Shown one piece after another: positions 11,901-24,267 of a DNA stretch of 64,000 nt (positions are counted from its first letter, which is position 1; each line of letters starts with the position of its first letter). Under the pieces are notes generated by a model. That model saw only the letters and a list, made by a program, of their open reading frames with translations, was not told where the DNA came from and made no database searches. Location of the stretch: positions 1 to 64,000 of the forward strand of contig JAOVVO010000305.1 in NCBI GenBank assembly GCA_028564675.1. The letters run 5' to 3'. The position numbers and the translations under genes were made by a program. The stretch is from Onchocerca lupi (taxonomy: Eukaryota; Nematoda; Chromadorea; Rhabditida; Onchocercidae).

Positions 11901-14900
11901 GGAAGCTGGAAGACTTTGTTGGATGAGTAATCAATTAGCTTGAATAAGCGAAGAAGTTGACAATTCTTGGCCCATAATTTAAAATTCAAGATTTTGCTAA
12001 AGATAGGCTAAACCGGTGTGAACACTGATGTTTTCCCGCCTTTTGACATGTCTGATTTAATGGACGTTAAACTGCCAGTCGATTCAAAAGTGTCTCTCTG
12101 CGGACTTGCGGTTATCTACACGTAAATCGGAAATTTCTGATCAAATTTAGCTCGCAGAACAATCAATAATAACCGGAACTGAAGTGGCCCATAAGTCGCA
12201 TTGTATATCGTTCGCATGTGCTCCAAAAGGAGGAAGAGACTACGGTGACAGTATTCTTAGACAAGATAGTAGCCAGCTAACAAGTGGCATCGATGCGACA
12301 TTCATATCTTGGCTACTTTCTTCTCAGCCAAGAACCAGTCTAAGTTGCATCACTCTCTTAATTTACCTCTGTTTCCTTATCCTCCCTTCTTTCATCGTTC
12401 TATTCATCATTCTTCCTCAAATATCACAAATATTGCACTCTCCAATCAATTTCATCTCTTTTGTCTCCCACTCTACACACTATTTGTATTCGAAGTTCGT
12501 TTTCTGTTTTCAGTTGAAAATTAGTCCTTTATATATTCATCCTTTTCTCTGTCGTGATAGGGAATAAAGTAACTAAGAAAATCCGCTATGTAACGATTCA
12601 GTACTGATTTCTTTTGATTGAGATGGTTGTTTGGAGGAGAGAATAGAAAGATTTAGTTGAATTTAATTTATGAGATCTAAGTTTTGAATTTTTGGTACTT
12701 CGACATGAAAGGAATGCGTGAGTGACATTCGAATGCGTCACAGCACTGAAGAAGTAGCAGTAAATCTAGCAGCTAATTTCATCTTTTTCAAATTTCGATC
12801 AATGTAACACTGTTGTCAGTTCAGTGACACAAGATATAATTTGCATATTTAAATATATAAACTAATGCGTGAATCACAATGACACAGAAAGACGATGAAG
12901 TTGAAATTTCCGCCTACCAGAATTCATAATGTGTGTATACTTTCAAGAAATTTGAATAAACTGCGGAATCAAGTTTTGCGTTGACCATCTGTGTCAACAA
13001 AGAAGGACGACGTGTCACTCATTCGAATAGTAAACTCACAATTCACAAATTATGCCGTTAGGCTTGTCATATAAAGATCATTTATAGCACAGAGCCAGTC
13101 ATCGCTGATATTTTAGTATAATTTAATCCTTTCAAAGGTACTTAACTCACCCATGCATCTGTGGTCCGGCGGATATGAGAATTCAAGTAGTTTTGATTTC
13201 AAGTTTCTAAGTTTTCTTAATTAAATTACTATTTGTTAGCCAAAACTCATAAATTTCATGCAGATTACTGTATTTGGCATTTTTAATCATACATATTTAT
13301 CATGCAGAATTGCATCTTATGAAGGGAATCTTTTTGATTTCCAATAAAATTTCCAGACGAAAAGGGAGAACAAGTTGCTAGTAAACGGATTTGTTCGGTT
13401 GATCTCCGCGACAAAAGATTGTTTTGAATGAAACCTAAATATGGTGAGACGAGTAGATATAATTTTGAAAAGTAAAAATTGCGGTTGATTTTCCATTTTT
13501 AGTTTTATAAATTTTCACTCAAAGGTGAAATGTTCTTTGCGTCATCAGATTTAATCCGTAATTTAGTATTATCATCTCCTTGGTTTTTAGCTGTCTTATA
13601 TATTACTTGGGCTCTTGAAAGAAAATCGTGATGGTCAATTTTTTTAAATGATATTCACTCTTTCTCGATTTGTTAATGTTATGTTGATTTATCTTTAGTC
13701 GTGTTTTTCTGAAATTTTTCGCTCATTTTGATATCATTTAAATATTAATGCTCTTTCGATGCAGTGAGATACTTTTGTCGAATCTTATGAGAGTCATCAC
13801 TTATTTCATCCTATAAAGTAACTACATAGTGATTGACTCTGATAATTATTGGGAAATGATTGTGATAAGAATTCTTATTGACTTTGAATCTAAATTTCTA
13901 TCTCGTTATCACATTTTTATTACTTTTCCATTAGTATTTCAGATATACCACATTATAAGTAGAAGCATACAAGTTTAATGTGGTTTTTTTAATTAACAGC
14001 TAATTTCGAATTTGAAATTTTAGAGAGTTCTACTCATCACCGTATTCTGTCTCTGCGCATACTGATTCACTGATATCGGTGATAAGTATGGACAGGTAAA
14101 TGATTAAGGTAACTGAAAAGGAAAGAGACATAATATTTCCACAAACTCTTTGCGGTATGCCATTCAGCGACAAATTGAATAATGAATGAACAGAAATTAT
14201 TGACAGTGATTAAACGAATTACTCATCAATCTCACTATGCAATCATCTCTCGCGAAATAATGATAAGAGATTATTATAATGTTGCTGTTCACATCTGGCT
14301 GTGTTATAACTCCCATAATAGGCATAAAAGATGAGATAAGCTTTTGAATCAGATTTTAAGTACCAAATTAATCAATGCATAATTGATCGACATGAACTGA
14401 ATACTTCCAATCCTGAAAAATGATGGAAATGTCCTAAAATAATCCGCAGCTACAGAAGGAAAAAAAAAAGAAATTTAGAAGAATTGAAGATTACCTTCTT
14501 AGTTGGGAAATGAAGAGAGTTCTTGATGAGTAACAAAAAAAGTAAGCCGATATTCAAGTGGAAATTAGGACAGAGAGAGAAAAATATAATAAAGTAAAGA
14601 AGTGAACCTGGCGGAAGTCCTAAATATATCCTTGTTACCATATAATAGAAGTCTCAATAATGTTTCGGTTCGCGCTGCAAGTATTGTGGAACTCGAAATT
14701 TCGGAAAATTTTGAACAGAAATTCGATCATCGCAGTAGTATTCCCTACAAGCTATTTCACCTGGTCTACGTATTTTTAGGTATTTATCAGAGCTTTATTC
14801 TCTTACTTTTGATGTCTTGGTAAGCAATTTACCTCATTGTACATCTTCTTGCAATTAATGCAGTCAAATTGCTTTTGGCAAAGATCGGCGTTTTCGATTA

Positions 14901-17501
14901 GTTAAGAAGCATTAGTGAAATTAACGACGTACTCTTGATAGATCTTATCTGAACTCTCCATCACATTTATGCGATTCTCCCTTTATTGAAGCATATAAGT
15001 AATGGTCAATTAAACGATGTTCTCCGATTTTGATTCTCGATTTGTGCTTCAATTTTTGTTTGCTGTTTATTGACAGAGAAGCGTGAAAATTTTCGATTTT
15101 ATTCATATCTTTCAGTTTGCGTTCTTCTTTTAAAAATTCGCTTTTTCAAAACTTGCTTTTAGTAATAAAATATAAATCTTTAAGATTAATCAGTTTAAAT
15201 CGTTGAGTTGTTCCGTAAATGTGATAACTCTTAGAGATGTGATGGAAAAGGTTTCTGGACAAAAGTTAATAATATTGTTTACAAAATTTATTGTTTAGCA
15301 TTATATACTATTGCATCAGGAAAATACATGATATCAAGTTACTACTACTTCGTTGCTAAAAGAGAAACAAAATGCTTCTCTTTTGAGAACTCACTTTAAA
15401 GCCAAGAATTTTGCAACTGAATTATGCATACTGTGCTTTTTCTGTTTAATTCATCAAAACTGAATTTACAGCATTTGGATATGCTGCCTATTCAAGCACT
15501 TTCTAAACCTCGTAACAAGTTGATAAATTTGATCCTTAATTACAGATCGGATCAATAAACTCTCTTGAAATTCTAATTTCTGATGATCAAATCTACTGCA
15601 TTTTTCATCTACTGCTTAGAACTTCTCATTTTGCTGCATCAAACTTAAGTTGCTTGAATAAACAAAATGCATAAAATGTTTATAATATTTTCGAATATTA
15701 CTTGCAATATGCAACTAACATTTGGTGAAGAATAATCGAGTTTTTTACTAAAAGGCTGATTTTTCGATTCTTCAGTTGTGTATATTTTGCGCAATTATTG
15801 AAAATTCTTCAGATTCCTACAACTTTAGATATGTGCTAGGCAAGGGAATCAACCCATTATTGATCATTTGATGTGAGAAATTTCGGCAAAAATTAAAATG
15901 GATATTTCATTCATATGTTACCATTTTATCATGATAAATATGAATGAAATATCCATCATTAAATCGTCATATATCTGGAAAATTTGAATATTCGTTGTAA
16001 AAATCAAGATAGTTTTTGCACTTATATGCAGTTGATAGAAGGAATAAGACAGCGATATGCATGTGTATATGTGACATTGAAAGTTTAGCGAAAATGCATT
16101 TATGTTATGCGAAAAGGTGGTGCAAGAAGAAGTAAATTGATTTAATGACATCTTCCTAAATGATCGATCTGCATGGCATGCAGTGATGGTTATTTAAATT
16201 ACCTTCGTGGCAGAGCGAAAGTTTGCAACGAAAGGCTGCAGAATAGGCTAAATTTAATTTTACCTGCGAATGACCGCAAATCAGGCTGAACTATAATATT
16301 GCGCCTTTCTATTCCTTACTTTGTAAAAATTATCTTACTTGACGATTGTGCTTCCATTTGATTTCCAAATATCTTCTACATTAATATTTATTGCTAAATT
16401 ATTTCTTTAAATTTTTAGATTTTCCAATCTTCTCATTTAAACTTCTCAATTATTATCTAATTATGCGTTGGATGTACATTTAAATCATTAAGGTTTTTAC
16501 ATTATTTGTTTCGGGAAGAAACTTGGAAAAGTTGAAGCAAACTTAATGATGGTTTAATAATTGCATTTCGACTAAAATTGCTTGTTTTTCAAGAAATCGC
16601 AAACTAAAAGTTTTGAAGGCTGAAATTGGTAGTGCATTCATTGCGAGGTCGCACATACCGTTCAATTAATCTTTTTCATCTTATTTAATCCTTAAAAATT
16701 GATTAATTTTCCAATGTTCTTTTGAAAATAGCCATAAATTTATTCGTTGCAATGGACCTCTCTCCCTTCTCCCATAATTACATGCAAAAGCGGAACTGAA
16801 ATTCAAGCGTTCTTGCTTATTTTCTCTTTTTTCCAATGATACGTGGCTGTCACAGTAATTTTAAATATGTCATGAATCAATATGCTTGCTTCTTGACATA
16901 CCCATTATTCATTCAACAGATGACTGCTCCAAATAATTAATCAACCTTTAGTACTTTTATGGGACATTCATCTTAATTAATTTAGTTTGATGATTGGAAG
17001 AAGAGAAAAAGTACATTACAATTGTTTTTACTGGTAATTTTGAAAGCTCCAATTAATAAAAATTGCATTTAAGTTTTAATGAAAATAAATTTGACAAAAA
17101 ACCAGAATTTTTTAAAAATCCATAGAAATTCACTTCAATTTAATGAAAAAAATCCTATGATTATCAGCTTTGCAAATATTTTGTTTTGCCATGCTCAGAA
17201 AAAATATTTTTAAAGTAAAGAAATTATTTATAGATACTCAAATGCCAGCTGTTAATATATTAAACATTAATATTGATTAGAAAATAAATCGTGTTGATTT
17301 TATTTATTTACACAAACATATTACTTAACCTAAATGGAGTTTATGAGTTGATGGATTTCGAAAATGAAATGATTTAAACTCTTGACGAAGTAAATTTTTA
17401 ATTAATTTAATTACCCTAACAAATTTTTGCAGCCTTTGCAGTTTGAGACTACGACACTTTTGAATATGCCTACGATCTATTAATTTAAATAAACCTTTCA
17501 G
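8932..17501. other. Long AT-rich non-coding stretch, 8.9-17.5 kb
   Basis: About 8.6 kb with no gene I can support. It holds a short stem-loop at 9042-9064 (GCACCCT paired with AGGGTGC), an A-rich tract at 11531-11570, and a GC-richer patch at about 12,000-12,330 open in several frames that could not be resolved into an exon. It also holds a 19-bp inverted repeat at 15898-15956. The 127-aa frame at 12184-12567 has a composition typical of chance ORFs in its second half. If the exon at 17502 belongs to the SAM/PDZ-like gene, part of this may be its intron or promoter. Confidence 0.5.
15898..15956. repeat. 19-bp perfect inverted repeat with 21-base loop
   Basis: Left arm 15898-15916 and right arm 15938-15956 are exact reverse complements (ATGGATATTTCATTCATAT on the left). 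Pairing stops beyond the arms. It could form a hairpin or be the ends of a tiny foldback element. No flanking target duplication is evident. Confidence 0.85.
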
Positions 17502-17591
17502 GATAGTTTTGGAATTAAAAAGAGGGACTCTATCATCGAAATGTATGAATCAGTGATGCAAAAAGAATATGAGGAACCGAAGCCAGATTAT
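17502..17591 (+). CDS. Candidate isolated exon (30 codons), possible 5' exon of the SAM/PDZ-like gene
   Basis: A TTTCAG acceptor precedes an open stretch ending at donor GTTAGT, exactly 30 codons with both ends in phase 0. The peptide includes DSFGIKKRDSIIEMYESVMQ and then KEYEEPKPDY. The charged composition differs sharply from the phenylalanine/leucine/isoleucine-rich chance ORFs nearby. No domain is recognised. The next plus-strand exon-like island at 23375 also starts in phase 0, so they could belong together. The link to the downstream gene is inference. Confidence 0.45.
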
Positions 17592-18475
17592 GTTAGTTTT
17601 TATTTTTCCACTTTAATGTGCTCCTTCAAAATCGATGAACAAGAAAATGTTACGAATACTCGTTTTAATGGCTTTAGTAATTCATTTCTCTCATCTTCTC
17701 GATATTGTTTTGACTGAAAAAATAAATTTATGCATTCACAATTCATCGAAAAACTTTTCGAATGATTTGTTTTCGATGGCAGCAGCAAAATTTTCCTACA
17801 AGATTCTATTCTTTGATCAAAATATCATTAAAATTTGAAAATTAAATATAATGGATTTTTGTAATCTTGATAATGCCCATTATTTACATTACTGAATGCT
17901 TATACCAATAGCTTAAGCAATCATTATTGTAAATAACGGATACTATAGTTTTAAGATCTGCTTGTAATTAATAGCTTCGAAATTTCTTTCTGAATATCTT
18001 TACAGTAAATATTTAAAATCATTTAAAATCTCATAAAAAAAAATCTTATTGCTACTTTTCAACTTTTTTAGGCTGAATTATTTCACCAAAACACTTGAAG
18101 CATATTATGCAAATGAAAAATTTGAAGAAAATTTATACTGAAAAGACTAAAAAGAGAAGTGGATTGGTTTTTCGACTTTTCTCATAAGATTTTTTCATAT
18201 TTCTAACTTATAATATTTTCCATATATTTTCATGAATTATGCGAAATTTGCAATTTAAGCAAAAATTAAATAAAATTTTCCTGATAGTTTTACAACAATA
18301 GATTCTGTATTGCTTTGCAGTTCAGTCAAAACTTAATACTACTTCAGCAATTCAGTAGCAGTAAACGCGGCCAGCTTGCCAATGTTTTCAATTTTGATTT
18401 CCATCTTTGTTGATTAATTTCAAGTTTTTTCTTTTTTTGATTTGTGAAGAATGCATTCGCCCATCTAGTCAATAA

Positions 18476-18625
18476 TCAAATCGAACATCTGTTTAGAAAT
18501 GAGCAGTGCCTCTTCCTGTAACGGATATTATGTCCGGAAATTCCGTCTCGGTCCGATCTATAAATTGGAAAGATAGACAATACCCATAGGCACAAAACTT
18601 CCTGTTTTATCGGATCGCATTCCAT
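18476..18625 (-). CDS. Small ORF of unknown status, 49 aa
   Basis: An ATG-initiated minus-strand frame in a GC-richer patch starts MECDPIKQEVLCLWVLSIFP and continues into a basic, cysteine-containing end (RYRKRHC). The hydrophobic stretch near the N-terminus is too weak and too close to acidic residues to call a signal peptide. A 25-aa plus-strand frame (18499-18576) overlaps it, so the patch may be a conserved non-coding element rather than a gene. No family is recognised. Confidence 0.18.
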   Translation of the reverse strand: MECDPIKQEVLCLWVLSIFPIYRSDRDGISGHNIRYRKRHCSFLNRCSI

Positions 18626-21600
18626 CTGTTTCGCTAACAAATATCGGGGACACAAGAAAAATCTAAGCTTCTCAAAATTCGCAAGTCAAAAAGAGCGACT
18701 TTTTGCTTTTACAGAATTTACTCATACATTTTTACTGATAAAACACTTCGTTCAATTCAAAAAAATCCCTGCGATCTTACAATTTATTTCAAATTTCAAA
18801 AATTTTAATCTATTTCCTAATTGACTAAGACTAAAACAAAACTGCTAATAAGCAGTAACAGATTGAAATGTTTTGTGAGCTTTTCCAAGTTCCTGAAACG
18901 AATTTCTATCATTTTAGGATATTGTTATATTCAGAAGTATCTTTACAAGATTTCTTCTCTTTGTTCAAGAAAATAATCATCCTTCATCCTGAATCCCGAC
19001 GGAAGTGTGAAGGAGTATCGCGTGAGCAATTTTGTTCTTAAGTTCTGCAAAAAATGCCATATTTTCAATTTGATTCTTAAGCATCTCCTTCCGCCAAATG
19101 TTCTTACGTCGCTTGAATAAAAAAAATAGCACAGTACCTTATATTTGAAATGAGTTTCTTAATAGGTTTTATAATTAATAAAATTACTGTTCATTTGATT
19201 AGATACTACTATTCTCGCTGAAATTTCATTTCTTCTATAAATCATTTGCCACTCACTTCCTTTCATCATCATATCATAAATTTGTCTCTCAATACTATAA
19301 CTGTGTTAAATTAGATATAAAATAAAATGATATAAATTGGCGAAAAATCAGTTACTTTCATTTAGCACAGATATTTTTAGATTTTGAAGATTGTAAATGA
19401 TTACAGTTTTTGAGTAATGTAAAGTTTTAGCCGTATAATAGACATAGTGCGGAAACCTGCTTAGCGTTTAGCGTTTTCTTATATCTAAAATTTTTTCAAG
19501 TCTTATTTTTGCTAATTTTTGTTCATTTTCCATCTTCTTTCAATCAGAATTACTTACTGCATAACCTTTTTCTATAAGACAGATTAGAGGATAATAGTAA
19601 TCATTCATTTTTCATTCTTACTATTTATGCTTTATTTAATTCTAATGCATTTTTGGCATTTCAAAAAAAAATTGGCATTTCAAAATACTGTAAAATTGCG
19701 AAAAGTAAAAATAGTAGTAAATGATATCTTTATCTTATGATTTTACATAAAATAAGAAGTTTTGCGATAAAAGTCGAGCCTCAATAAAGCATATTTTACA
19801 TTGCTTTTGCATTATTTTCTCTTTTCTCTTTTTTCGCGAAAATAATATTCGAAAAAGTTGGAACAATTTCCGCAACACACTTGAAAATAGTTATTTTTTG
19901 CATATTCTCTTTTTACATGTATAAGTTTAACTTTAATCAAACTTTTTTCTAAAGTTGCTGTAATTCATACCAGATCACTTTTATTTTGTTTATTTTTAAA
20001 TTTATTGTTCATCTCATTCTTTCCTTTCGTAAGCCAGAAATTTCGGATATTCGATTTTGTAGATTCGGCCCGATTTTAGCTCCTATCACGAAGACTAAAA
20101 TTCAGAGGATTTACCAAAAATACGGTCCTCAGAATAGGACAACTGAAAATAGTTTTTTTCTTAAGCATTGAAATTATCATTTGAAGTCGAATATGGCATT
20201 TCCTTGATAAAACTTATTAGTTCCAATAACAACAGCACAATTTTCTTTAAATTTTTTGAAAAATTGTGAATTCATTGTTTTAAGATGATTCTAATTCAAT
20301 ACGTTATATCTTTGAATTATACTTTTTCATACTAAAAATTGTATCTTTTACTCTTCCTATTTCGCTGAGACTTAACTTTAGCGAATTTGACATGAAATGA
20401 GCTGGCTGAAGACGGTAGCACTGAATTCTGGTCATAATTATCATTTTCTATTCGTTCGCATATTTTTGATATTTCGATGGCATAAATTAGATTAAATATT
20501 TGAATGGATCGTTGGAATTAATGGCTGAAACAACAACATTAACAGGAAATCACAAACCGTTTCAAAAATGCGAACATTTCACCGCTACTACCAATATTAT
20601 TTTTTCATTGCTCTTCACTATTACGGAAATTTAAAGTATTGCTTTAAAAAAGTTCCGGATATTATTAAAGAATTCAAGGAATTTCTGCCTTGTGCTAACT
20701 TCCTTTTGACTCTTCAATAATGCTTTAAATTTTTTCAAATGCAATTCTTTTGATCATTAAGGTTATTGTACAGATGCCATCATTCTGTTTTCACCATCAA
20801 TGGGCTATTCAAATCTTCTTTCTAAAAGATAAATGCAAGAATGTTCGTCTTCTGATATTTGCCTTTTGATATTTATTGTCTTTGCCATATTTTATTGCAA
20901 TTTTTAATGGCCCAATAACTTATCAATTCCAAACATCCCAAGTGTCAGTCACTTTTGATGATCACAGCTTCTAAAGGAAATTTCATTCAATGCCAAACAT
21001 CAGTACTCAATATCATAAATAAAGATTTTAATATAACCAGTTCAATGTTGTGCAAAAAATTCTTGTCTTATCAGCTATCGTCACAATGCATCCAAACTAT
21101 TCTTTTTGCGGAAATTCTGCTGATTGTTATCATTGAATTTAGTACCTCATTGAACACTTCACTTTCAGTGTCTTGTCTTTTTTCCCTTCAGATTATCATG
21201 TCTTTCGTTATCAGTTTGATTGTCAGTTCGACAATTTCAAATAGATTTTTTTTTTTATAGGTAATAAAAATCAAATAACGAGAGTTTTAGTTATGGGATG
21301 AAATAAAGTAGAAATAGACAAGATAGGTTTGTCTTTAAATTTAAATAAACTGAGTGTATTGTAGTTAATATTCATTACGAATGCTTGAAATAATATATTT
21401 TGTCTATTCTTCGTTCACTTTATCAGTTAATTACCTGTTTTATCTATCTTTTGACAAACAAATGATCATAACAGAAGCGAACTTCGAAACAACCAACATT
21501 TCTTCGATCGTAAAAGCTGGCAATAAAATGTGCACATACAGTTTTAATGGACGTTCGCAATTTTAAAAATCAATTGCACTTTTTTTTTCCTTTTCACTAT

Positions 21601-21638
21601 TCATATGGAATTCTCATATGGAATTTCATATGGAATTC
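21601..21638 (+). repeat. Three tandem copies of a 12-13 bp unit
   Basis: TCATATGGAATTC, TCATATGGAATT and TCATATGGAATTC follow each other directly. This is a minor slippage repeat about 200 bases before the bacterial remnant. Confidence 0.85.
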
Positions 21639-21852
21639 TTATCGTTTATGACGCAGAATTTTTCTGAACTGCTTCTGCGAAGCATTCTATTGATTATTTT
21701 TTAAATTCAACAGCAATAAATTTTTGGAAAAGATTTATTTATGTTTAATTTTTAATTTTAAATTCATTTCTTCAGATTCTCAAAAAATGTAAGAATCCAT
21801 ACTTCCTTTGGCTTATTTATTGATATTTCATTTTTACCTTCATCCTTAAAAA

Positions 21853-22095
21853 GGTCTTGTAAGGGCTCTAAATATATGTAAAGTGCAGCATAGTTCATCT
21901 TATGTAAAAGGTGGGGGGTTATCTAGTCAAGCTGGTGCTTTGGGCCCATGGGATAAGTAGAGCTTTAAGTAAGGTAAGCCAAGGCTTGCATTCCTACTAC
22001 GCAATAAGGAATTCTTGACGCGAGATTCACGTGTTGTTGAGCGTAAGAAGTATGGCCAGCACAAAGCTCGTAAAAAATGCCAGTTTTCTAAGAGG
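21853..22095 (+). pseudogene. rpsI: Decayed bacterial (Wolbachia-type) ribosomal protein uS9 gene, C-terminal part
   Basis: uS9 is a small-subunit ribosomal protein whose C-terminal tail reaches the P site. The segment reads VKGGGLSSQAGAL, then after a one-base gain in the G/C run near 21942 HGISRALSK, then after a second frame change near 21972-21980 KPRLAFLLRNKEFLTRDSRV and VERKKYG, ending QFSKR. These match the bacterial uS9 core and its FLTRD...VERKK...QFSKR ending. A nematode cytosolic uS9 would differ strongly, and a mitochondrial form would be spliced with a targeting leader. No start, roughly the first third missing, two frameshifts and no stop after QFSKR all say pseudogene. The AT-rich codon use and nematode setting point to a nuclear Wolbachia insertion. 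The exact donor is inference. Confidence 0.88.
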
Positions 22096-22112
22096 CTGAC
22101 TATTCGCAAACC

Positions 22113-22373
22113 CTACGTTTTTACATACTCCTTCTTCATCAAGGCCAGAATTATTAATCGATTCGCTACTATAATTTGCATTGAATCGTCAGCACAAAAT
22201 ACAGCAGGTACAAGTAATTTTTTTTGGTTTTTACCTTCTTTAAGAGGACAAAAATTTACTAATCCACTAAGAGTAAATTTGATTTTTTCATTTTGAGTAA
22301 TTATTTGATCAGAATCAACCCAATGAATCTTAACTCCTTCGTTAGTTTTATGAAACTCGGAAATTGTGAGCAT
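22113..22373 (-). pseudogene. Bacterial-looking ORF fragment facing rpsI, likely the same insertion
   Basis: An 86-aa frame on minus ends about 18 bases from the rpsI remnant, so the two would be tail to tail. The peptide includes EGVKIHWVDSDQIITQNEKI, FTLSGLVNFCPLKEGKN and KKLLVPAVFCADDSMQIIV. It has balanced charged and hydrophobic residues, unlike chance ORFs here, and a lysine/isoleucine-rich composition usual for Wolbachia proteins. No intron signals are needed. I do not recognise the family. It may be a full small gene or a fragment. Its membership in the transferred DNA is inferred from adjacency. Confidence 0.4.
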
Positions 22374-23374
22374 CCATGCAAGTTTTCTTGAGATGAGTGC
22401 ATATTAGATATTAATCTTTTTCTTTTTTTTTTCGTATTTTGTTTTTCAGTAAGAGCCGAAAATTTAACTTTTAATAACTTTTCATATCTTAAACGATATA
22501 AATATCGTTTGCTACATTAAACTTCCAGAAATTAATACTGTTAAAGTTCAAATTTTCTTATATTTGAGCAAGTTTTTTGTTGTCTTCGAAAATCATACAT
22601 ATGGATTTTAATTTATAAAATATCTCTTTTTACGGAAAATTACTTTTTTTTCGGCTATTTTTCCTGAAAGATAAAATAAACTCATTTATTTATAAGGAAG
22701 TTTAAATTTTCGAATCAGTCTCTTCATGGCATTCTATGAAGTTTGTTCAATTTTAATCTGAAATACAGTCTTCGCTACTGCACTAAAATTCCGATGAAAT
22801 TTCCAAGATTATTGATTGATTTGCAGTTGCTTTCATGCGATTACACCAATTACTAACAAATCAATGATGTAGTCCAAAATGGAATTATCAAGAATACGCT
22901 AAATTTGTTTTAGTATCAGCAACATGATTTTAGCAAGATAACAATAGTATGCAGAAGGGAGACAAGCTTATCTCGAAAAAAAAAATCAGAAATAGATATG
23001 ATAATTCCGATTCTACAGTTTAGAGGTACTGCTGCCAAATTCATGATTTATCAGAATTACAAGAGAATTATTGAGTTGAGGATTCTGCGAGTAACCAGAT
23101 TCAGAAACAGCATTGATAAGATAGTATCAGATCAATCATCGAGCTAACTCATGCTGTCCACGAACTTTTTCAAATACCATATCTGAAAATCTGCATCCTA
23201 GAATTTGCCATCGTTTCTTATTAAGGAAACTGTTAATGAAAAAATTAGTTGCAAATATAAGAGTTGAAAAGAAATAAAATGGAGCAAATATATTTTGAAT
23301 AAATTATGAGAATTAGCGATAATCATATATGTCATTCGTGAGAAATTCCTTCCAAATTTCTTCGCGTCCTTCAG
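22374..23374. other. AT-rich stretch after the bacterial remnant
   Basis: No recognisable gene. The right-hand end of the bacterial insertion is not visible as a sharp change in composition; both the host and Wolbachia are AT-rich, so the junction cannot be placed by eye. Confidence 0.4.
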
Positions 23375-23443
23375 GAAAAGTTTCCTGAAAGTTTCAGTCC
23401 TTCAGCAAGAAGTATAGAAGTATTATTGGACAGTCAGGGAAAG
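23375..23443 (+). CDS. Candidate exon (23 codons), possible 5' exon of the SAM/PDZ-like gene
   Basis: It follows acceptor TCCTTCAG and ends at donor GTAACC, with phase 0 at both ends. The peptide is EKFPESFSPSARSIEVLLDS then QGK. The frame stays open past the donor (VTKCLALHCAEEDEISSVIM follows), so a longer exon is possible. The composition is polar and coding-like. It would join in frame to the islands at 17502-17591 and 24268-24346. No domain is recognised. Confidence 0.42.
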
Positions 23444-23864
23444 GTAACCAAATGTCTTGCACTGCACTGTGCCGAAGAAGATGAAATATCCTCCGTCATC
23501 ATGAAAATATCGTTGAATTCGACGAAAGCGTTACATTGTGTCGTATTTTTCATTATTCAGTATCCTTCGCTTTCTTCCTTCTTCCTTCTCTCTTCGATGC
23601 CCTCTTTCTCTTGGTAGTATTCATCTCTGTGAACTTATTTGTGGTTTTTTTCGAACGATTTTGTGTGACCTTGTCAACCCGAATTTGCAAGAAATACCTC
23701 GTGCAAGATTACTGCACGGATAAAACATCTCTCTGTGATGTCTCTTAAATCTTTTATCTTCCTTTACATTTAACACTTTTTAACATGAATTTAAAAGGAA
23801 AAAAGTTTTTCTAAAAGATTTCACAAGGAAATAATTTGATATGAAGCCATCGAAATGATAGACG

Positions 23865-23915
23865 AATAACAAATTTCATTTAAATAAGTTTTACCAATAA
23901 CAAATTTCATTTAAA
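23865..23915 (+). repeat. 20-bp direct repeat
   Basis: AATAACAAATTTCATTTAAA occurs at 23865-23884 and again at 23896-23915, separated by 11 bases. It is a local duplication in non-coding sequence. Confidence 0.85.
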
Positions 23916-24267
23916 AAAGATTTCCGCAAGCTTGCCAGATATAATCATCTTTTTAAAAAAAGAATTAAAAACGAAGATAAATTCAATCGAAATTATGTTG
24001 TGACATTTAATTTTCTTTTTATTTAAAAGCATTTGAATGGATGTCAAAAATTTTAATTTAATTTATCATCTTCTTTCTCACGTTTAATTTGAAAGAATTT
24101 CCTTTTCCGACATATTTAAAAAAGAAACGTTTTTTGAAAACTTTTAAAATTCTTAACAAATTCGTGAGAAAATTTCCTTGAAGAATTCTAGAATATTAAA
24201 AAAAATTTTGAAAAAAAAATCGCATAACACTGTACCTATTCGTTTTCATACGTAGCTTACAATACAG

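Larger units (their letters stand above)
17592..21852. other. AT-rich stretch between candidate exon and the bacterial remnant
   Basis: About 4.3 kb, either intron or intergenic. The only compositionally distinct part is 18,360-18,660, which is richer in GC and has short open frames on both strands. The imperfect direct repeat TTGGCATTTCAAAA occurs twice near 19,650-19,690, and short catatggaatt repeats lie at 21601-21638. No exon with convincing splice sites was found. Confidence 0.45.

Noticed and set aside
12309..12567. Overlapping plus-strand ORFs rich in isoleucine, leucine, phenylalanine and serine, resembling a membrane protein
   Set aside because: Both frames of the same pyrimidine-rich stretch look hydrophobic, which is expected from T-rich sequence. 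There are no splice sites or family motifs.
22015..22296. 93-aa plus-strand ORF continuing past the rpsI remnant
   Set aside because: Only the first part is uS9. The remainder is the antisense shadow of the minus-strand bacterial-looking frame.
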